Origin: a bacterium
GTDB taxonomy: Bacteria; Cyanobacteriota; Vampirovibrionia; Obscuribacterales; Obscuribacteraceae
Direction: 5' to 3'
Assembly: GCA_030431355.1 (NCBI GenBank)
Contig: JAUIJG010000278.1
Coordinates: forward strand, 1 to 7,152
DNA length: 7,152 nt
Within the stretch, counting starts at the first letter, position 1. Each line of letters opens with the position of its first letter. Shown in pieces: positions 4,345-7,152 of the stretch. Made by a program: the position numbers and the translations under genes. Under the pieces are notes generated by a model that saw nothing but the letters and a program-made list of their open reading frames with translations, was not told where the DNA came from and did no database searches.

Positions 4345-6038
4345 TGTCGCTTCATCTATTCTCCAGGCTTTTGGGTCTGGCTTTGATTGTTTTTTGTTTT
4401 ACCGTCGCTCCGGCTGAGTGCAAAGTTGAGCATACTGTGACAGCCCATGCCACCATGGATCAGAATTTTTGTTTGTCCAGAGTTCAGACCGGTTTGTCGC
4501 ACCTTATCTATAGAGACCCGGTTACAAAAGAAGATACTTATTACTCTCTAACACCTTCTGTAAAAGTAGAGTTGAACGGAGATTCCGTCTCTGTTGGTCA
4601 GCTTCAGCCCGGAGATGAACTGAACCTGACTTTTGACGAGGAGAACCATGTTACCAGGGTTACCGCTCTGCGTACTGTGTCCGGTGCGGTTGTTTCCTTG
4701 AACGATAAGCAGTTGGTTTTGACGCCTGATTATCTTAATCGCATGACTTTCAAGATCATGCCTGATTCAGTTTTTAGAAGCAAAAAGAAATCGATAGAGA
4801 TTGGTTCCCTGAAACAAGGAGATCGAGTTACGGTCACCCCCGTGCATGGAAATCAAGTTGGATTGCTGGAGCTGAATTCCGAGAGTCCGCTCACTCAGTT
4901 CTGGCACAATTTGACCAAGAATTTGTTTAAACCACTCCTCCTCTTTTTCTACTTTGGTTTTTTGATCACTCTTTTCAAAGTGCCTTTTGATTTTCCTTAT
5001 GCTGTCTATCAAGGTTTGACCATCTATCTCCTTATTGCTATCGGATGGCATGGCGGAGAGGAACTTGCCTGTCTCTCCAGTGGAAATCTAGTCCAGGCGG
5101 GATTGTTTATGGTCGTGGGATTCTTCACTAACTTTCTTGTTGGATTTATCGCCTTTCAGATATTGAGAAGGAACAGAAAGTTGCGCTCTATAGATGCTGC
5201 CACCGTCGCTGCTTATTATGGCTCCGATTCGGCAGGTACCTTTCTCACCTGTCTTGGCGTTTTGCAGACTGCATCTATCGCTTACGCGGCTTATATGCCT
5301 GTGATGTTGGCCACCATGGAGATTCCTGGATGCTTGCTGGGACTTTTGCTTGTTTCTAAGCTGCGAAAGAGAGGCATGGATGAGAATGGAAATATGCCAG
5401 GGGAGCCGGAGTACAAGGCTGCTGAGAACGGGGAAGATGGAGACCATGCGGAAGAAGATGGCAAAGTGGATGAGTCTGCTGACTCTTCAGAGTCTTCTGC
5501 AAAACTAGAGAGCAGAGAAATATTTAGAGAGATCTTTTTGAATCCTGGATTGTTCTTGCTTATGGGTGGTATCGCCATCGGTTTTATTAGTCGTCTGCAA
5601 GGACCGGCTGCTACTGCGCCGGATGACCAGCTTTTTGTCTCACTCTTTCAGGGAATGTTATGTTTGTTCTTGCTTGAGATGGGAATGAATGCCGCTAAGA
5701 GAATAAGAGACCTTAAAGTTGCCGGTAAGAAGTTCATCGCTTTCGGAATTTTGGCTCCAAATATATTTGCCTCAATAGGCATTGGTGTAGCCAGTATTTT
5801 CAGCCATGCGATTGGACAACCCCTTCAGCTGGGTACTTATGCATTGTTTGCTGTTTTATGCGCTTCTGCTTCGTATATAGCGGTTCCGGCTATCCAAAGG
5901 CTGGCAATCCCGGAAGCCAGTCCGACTTTGCCGCTGGCGGCTTCTCTGGGGCTCACATTTACCTACAATGTGACAATTGGAATCCCGTTGTACATTGTTA
6001 TCGCAGAGACTTGTTTGCGCACATTTCCCGTCATGTAG
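4344..6038 (+). CDS. SbtA-family sodium-dependent bicarbonate permease with periplasmic DUF5666-like N-terminal extension
   Basis: The 564-residue protein has three parts. Residues 1-24 are a signal peptide (hydrophobic LLGLALIVFCF, likely cleaved after V-A-P-A). Residues about 30-180 hold two beta-rich modules, each ending in a G-x-L-x-x-G-D motif ('VGQLQPGDELNL', 'IGSLKQGDRVTV'). The second, starting S-G-A-V-V-S-L, resembles DUF5666. Residues about 195-564 are the SbtA/DUF897 permease in two inverted halves. The first half carries 'AAYYGSDSAGTFLTC' (289-303) and 'YMPVMLATMEIPG' (317-329). The second carries 'LEMGMNAAKRIRDL' (444-457), 'ASASYIAVPAIQRLAIPEASP' (split 507-517 and 518-527) and 'FTYNVTIGIPLYI' (539-551). 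A loop with 16 acidic residues (345-390) separates them. Family members import HCO3- with Na+, and cyanobacterial SbtA is about 370 residues, so the N-terminal 190 residues are extra. ATG 4344 is preferred to TTG 4311 because it starts a clean signal peptide. The substrate is inferred from the family. Confidence 0.88.
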   Translation: MSLHLFSRLLGLALIVFCFTVAPAECKVEHTVTAHATMDQNFCLSRVQTGLSHLIYRDPVTKEDTYYSLTPSVKVELNGDSVSVGQLQPGDELNLTFDEENHVTRVTALRTVSGAVVSLNDKQLVLTPDYLNRMTFKIMPDSVFRSKKKSIEIGSLKQGDRVTVTPVHGNQVGLLELNSESPLTQFWHNLTKNLFKPLLLFFYFGFLITLFKVPFDFPYAVYQGLTIYLLIAIGWHGGEELACLSSGNLVQAGLFMVVGFFTNFLVGFIAFQILRRNRKLRSIDAATVAAYYGSDSAGTFLTCLGVLQTASIAYAAYMPVMLATMEIPGCLLGLLLVSKLRKRGMDENGNMPGEPEYKAAENGEDGDHAEEDGKVDESADSSESSAKLESREIFREIFLNPGLFLLMGGIAIGFISRLQGPAATAPDDQLFVSLFQGMLCLFLLEMGMNAAKRIRDLKVAGKKFIAFGILAPNIFASIGIGVASIFSHAIGQPLQLGTYALFAVLCASASYIAVPAIQRLAIPEASPTLPLAASLGLTFTYNVTIGIPLYIVIAETCLRTFPVM

Positions 6039-6043
6039 AGGAA
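6038..6043 (+). promoter_or_regulatory. Ribosome binding site of the universal stress protein gene
   Basis: GAGGAA starts on the last base of the permease stop codon (TAG, 6036-6038) and lies 5 nt before ATG 6049. This fixes the start and shows the two genes are packed as one translated unit. Confidence 0.75.
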
Positions 6044-6048
6044 TTTCG

Positions 6049-6495
6049 ATGAAAGTATTGATCGCCGTTGATGGGTCAGAGTGTTCGGAGCAGGCAATAG
6101 ATTTTGTTGCAGGCAATGCCTGGAAAGAAGGATCGAAGTTTCTGGTGATTACGGTTGTGCAGCCTGTGCCCAGAGAGTTTGATTTCTTGCGGAAGTCCAG
6201 CGATGTTTCCGACGAATATATGGAGAAGATTGAGCGCAAAAGCGAGAAGATTGCCAAAGAGGCGGTTAAGAAAATAAGGAAGAAATTGCCTGACTATGAA
6301 GTCGAGTATGTTGTGAAAGTGGGCAGCGCCGCCTCCAAAATTATTCAGGTCGCTAAGTCCTGGCACGCCAATCTTATTGTGGTCGGATCCCATGGACGCA
6401 AGGGGTTCGAGAAAGTTTTTCTTGGCAGTGTTGCGGAGGAGATTATCAAAACTGCTCCCTGCTCGGTGGAAGTGGTGAGAGACTGCGAACATTAG
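6049..6495 (+). CDS. Universal stress protein, UspA superfamily (ATP-binding type)
   Basis: This is a single-domain USP of 148 residues, a typical length. The N-terminal strand 'MKVLIAVDGSE' carries the conserved nucleotide-contacting Asp (D8). The C-terminal part contains 'IVVGSHGRKGFEKVFLGS' (110-127), an exact G-2x-G-9x-G-S motif that marks the ATP-binding subgroup (MJ0577-like) as opposed to the non-binding UspA type. The closing strand 'APCSVEVVR' (136-144) is also typical. A Lys/Glu-rich helix occupies 57-80. The protein should be cytoplasmic and dimeric, binding ATP and possibly signalling energy state. It starts 10 bp after the SbtA-like permease, so it is very probably cotranscribed. 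Stand-alone and transporter-fused USPs are known next to membrane transporters, so a regulatory role on the permease is plausible but inferred. Confidence 0.93.
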   Translation: MKVLIAVDGSECSEQAIDFVAGNAWKEGSKFLVITVVQPVPREFDFLRKSSDVSDEYMEKIERKSEKIAKEAVKKIRKKLPDYEVEYVVKVGSAASKIIQVAKSWHANLIVVGSHGRKGFEKVFLGSVAEEIIKTAPCSVEVVRDCEH

Positions 6496-6499
6496 AGAG

Positions 6500-7152
6500 T
6501 TACTTGTCCGAGCAGGAGTTTCCGCTGCATCCGACTTTTTCATTCTCTTGATAGTTAGTGGACAAGTTAGCTATCTCTTCCTGAATTTGAGCGTCTTTTT
6601 TATTCTTTCTGGTGGATAGCTTCTCAATGATCACGTAGAAGACAGGTACGATTAAAACTGTCAACACAGTGGCGGAGATCATTCCACCAAACACCGCAGT
6701 ACCCAGAGAACGTCTCGCTCCAGCGCTGGCTCCGATGGCAAACACCAGAGGCCAGACTCCGAATATAAAAGCGAATGAAGTCATTAAGATGGGCCGGAAT
6801 CGCAGATGTGCCGCTTCGATGGCGGCGCTGACAACTGATTTGCCGTGGTCTCGTTTCTCTTTGGCATATTCTACGATGAGGATAGCGTTTTTGGCGGATA
6901 ATCCAATGAGCGTGACGATGCCGATCTGAGTATAAATGTCATAGGAAAAGTTTCGCAGAAAGATCCCCAGAAGAGCGCCGAACATTCCGAAGGGGATAGC
7001 AAACATGACGGCAAGCGGAATAGACCACCTTTCGTAAAGCGCGGCTAAGAACAGGAACACAAGTACTATGGCGAGACCGTAGACTGCCAATTCATTTCCT
7101 GCCGAAAGCTTTTCCTGGTAGGTGGTGCCGGTCCATTCAAAGCCGAATCCGG
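6500..7152 (-). CDS. RND efflux transporter, AcrB/MexB-type (HAE1), C-terminal part, truncated by window edge
   Basis: The visible 216 residues correspond to roughly the last fifth of an AcrB-like inner-membrane proton/drug antiporter; the rest lies beyond the right edge. Reading inward from the edge, 'GFGFEWTGTTYQEKLSAG' matches the AcrB G-x-G-Y-x-W-T-G-x-x-x-Q-E segment. Membrane helices then follow with 'VFLFLAALYERWSIPLAVM', 'IGLSAKNAILIVEYAK' (containing the Lys equivalent to AcrB K940), 'LRFRPILMTSFAFI' (Arg and Thr equivalent to R971 and T978) and the final helix 'ISATVLTVLIVPVFYVI'. The proton-relay residues visible here are intact, so nothing suggests a pseudogene. A hydrophilic tail of about 40 residues follows, ending in the Cys pair C-S-G-N-S-C. 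In the family such pumps export hydrophobic and amphiphilic compounds with a periplasmic adaptor and a TolC-type channel. The gene converges on the stress-protein gene with 4 bp between stops. Confidence 0.93.
   Translation of the reverse strand, partial: GFGFEWTGTTYQEKLSAGNELAVYGLAIVLVFLFLAALYERWSIPLAVMFAIPFGMFGALLGIFLRNFSYDIYTQIGIVTLIGLSAKNAILIVEYAKEKRDHGKSVVSAAIEAAHLRFRPILMTSFAFIFGVWPLVFAIGASAGARRSLGTAVFGGMISATVLTVLIVPVFYVIIEKLSTRKNKKDAQIQEEIANLSTNYQENEKVGCSGNSCSDK

Noticed and set aside
5481..5494. Perfect 14-bp dyad GACTCT-TC-AGAGTC in the permease
   Set aside because: It falls in Ser/Asp/Glu codons of the acidic loop; the 2-nt centre and coding location make a regulatory role unlikely.
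5088..5578. Overlapping - strand open frames opposite the permease
   Set aside because: The permease frame has strong family motifs throughout this stretch; the antisense frames are low-complexity shadows.

Overview
This window looks like chromosomal DNA of a diderm (Gram-negative type) bacterium: moderate GC, ordinary Shine-Dalgarno sites (AAGGAG, GAGGAA) and an RND tripartite-type efflux pump. The SbtA/DUF897-family bicarbonate permease and several orphan membrane or secreted proteins would fit a non-photosynthetic cyanobacterial relative (Vampirovibrionia/Melainabacteria, e.g. Obscuribacterales). That placement is an impression from protein style, not a proof. No rRNA, tRNA, CRISPR array, transposase or integrase was found.

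Left part (1-2457, all + strand): a perfect 11-bp-stem palindrome (30-55), then four same-direction genes 61-85 bp apart. They are a single-domain thioredoxin with the variant active site WCRPC, a short membrane-anchored SAF-domain protein, an unrecognised polytopic membrane protein of about eight helices, and a cytosolic beta-rich carbohydrate-binding-like domain protein. They could be one loose transcription unit, but nothing in the sequence ties their functions together.

Middle (2475-3998, - strand): a 507-residue orphan secreted or membrane protein, convergent with the preceding gene (17 bp between stop codons) and divergent from the following unit.

Right part (about 4005-6495, + strand) is the most interesting. 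An intergenic control region carries a helically phased array of 11-bp direct repeats (best unit GTTCATCACAA), the layout bound by PhoB/OmpR-type response regulators. It is followed by a tightly packed unit: a 45-codon small ORF whose stop overlaps the next start (TAATG), an SbtA-family permease with a secreted N-terminal tandem DUF5666-like domain and a strongly acidic central loop, and an ATP-binding-type universal stress protein 10 bp downstream. The layout suggests regulated bicarbonate (or related anion) uptake with a nucleotide-binding partner gene where cyanobacteria often carry the PII-like sbtB. This is inference.

The window ends with the C-terminal part of an AcrB/MexB-type RND transporter on the - strand, convergent with the stress protein (4 bp between stops) and running off the right edge.
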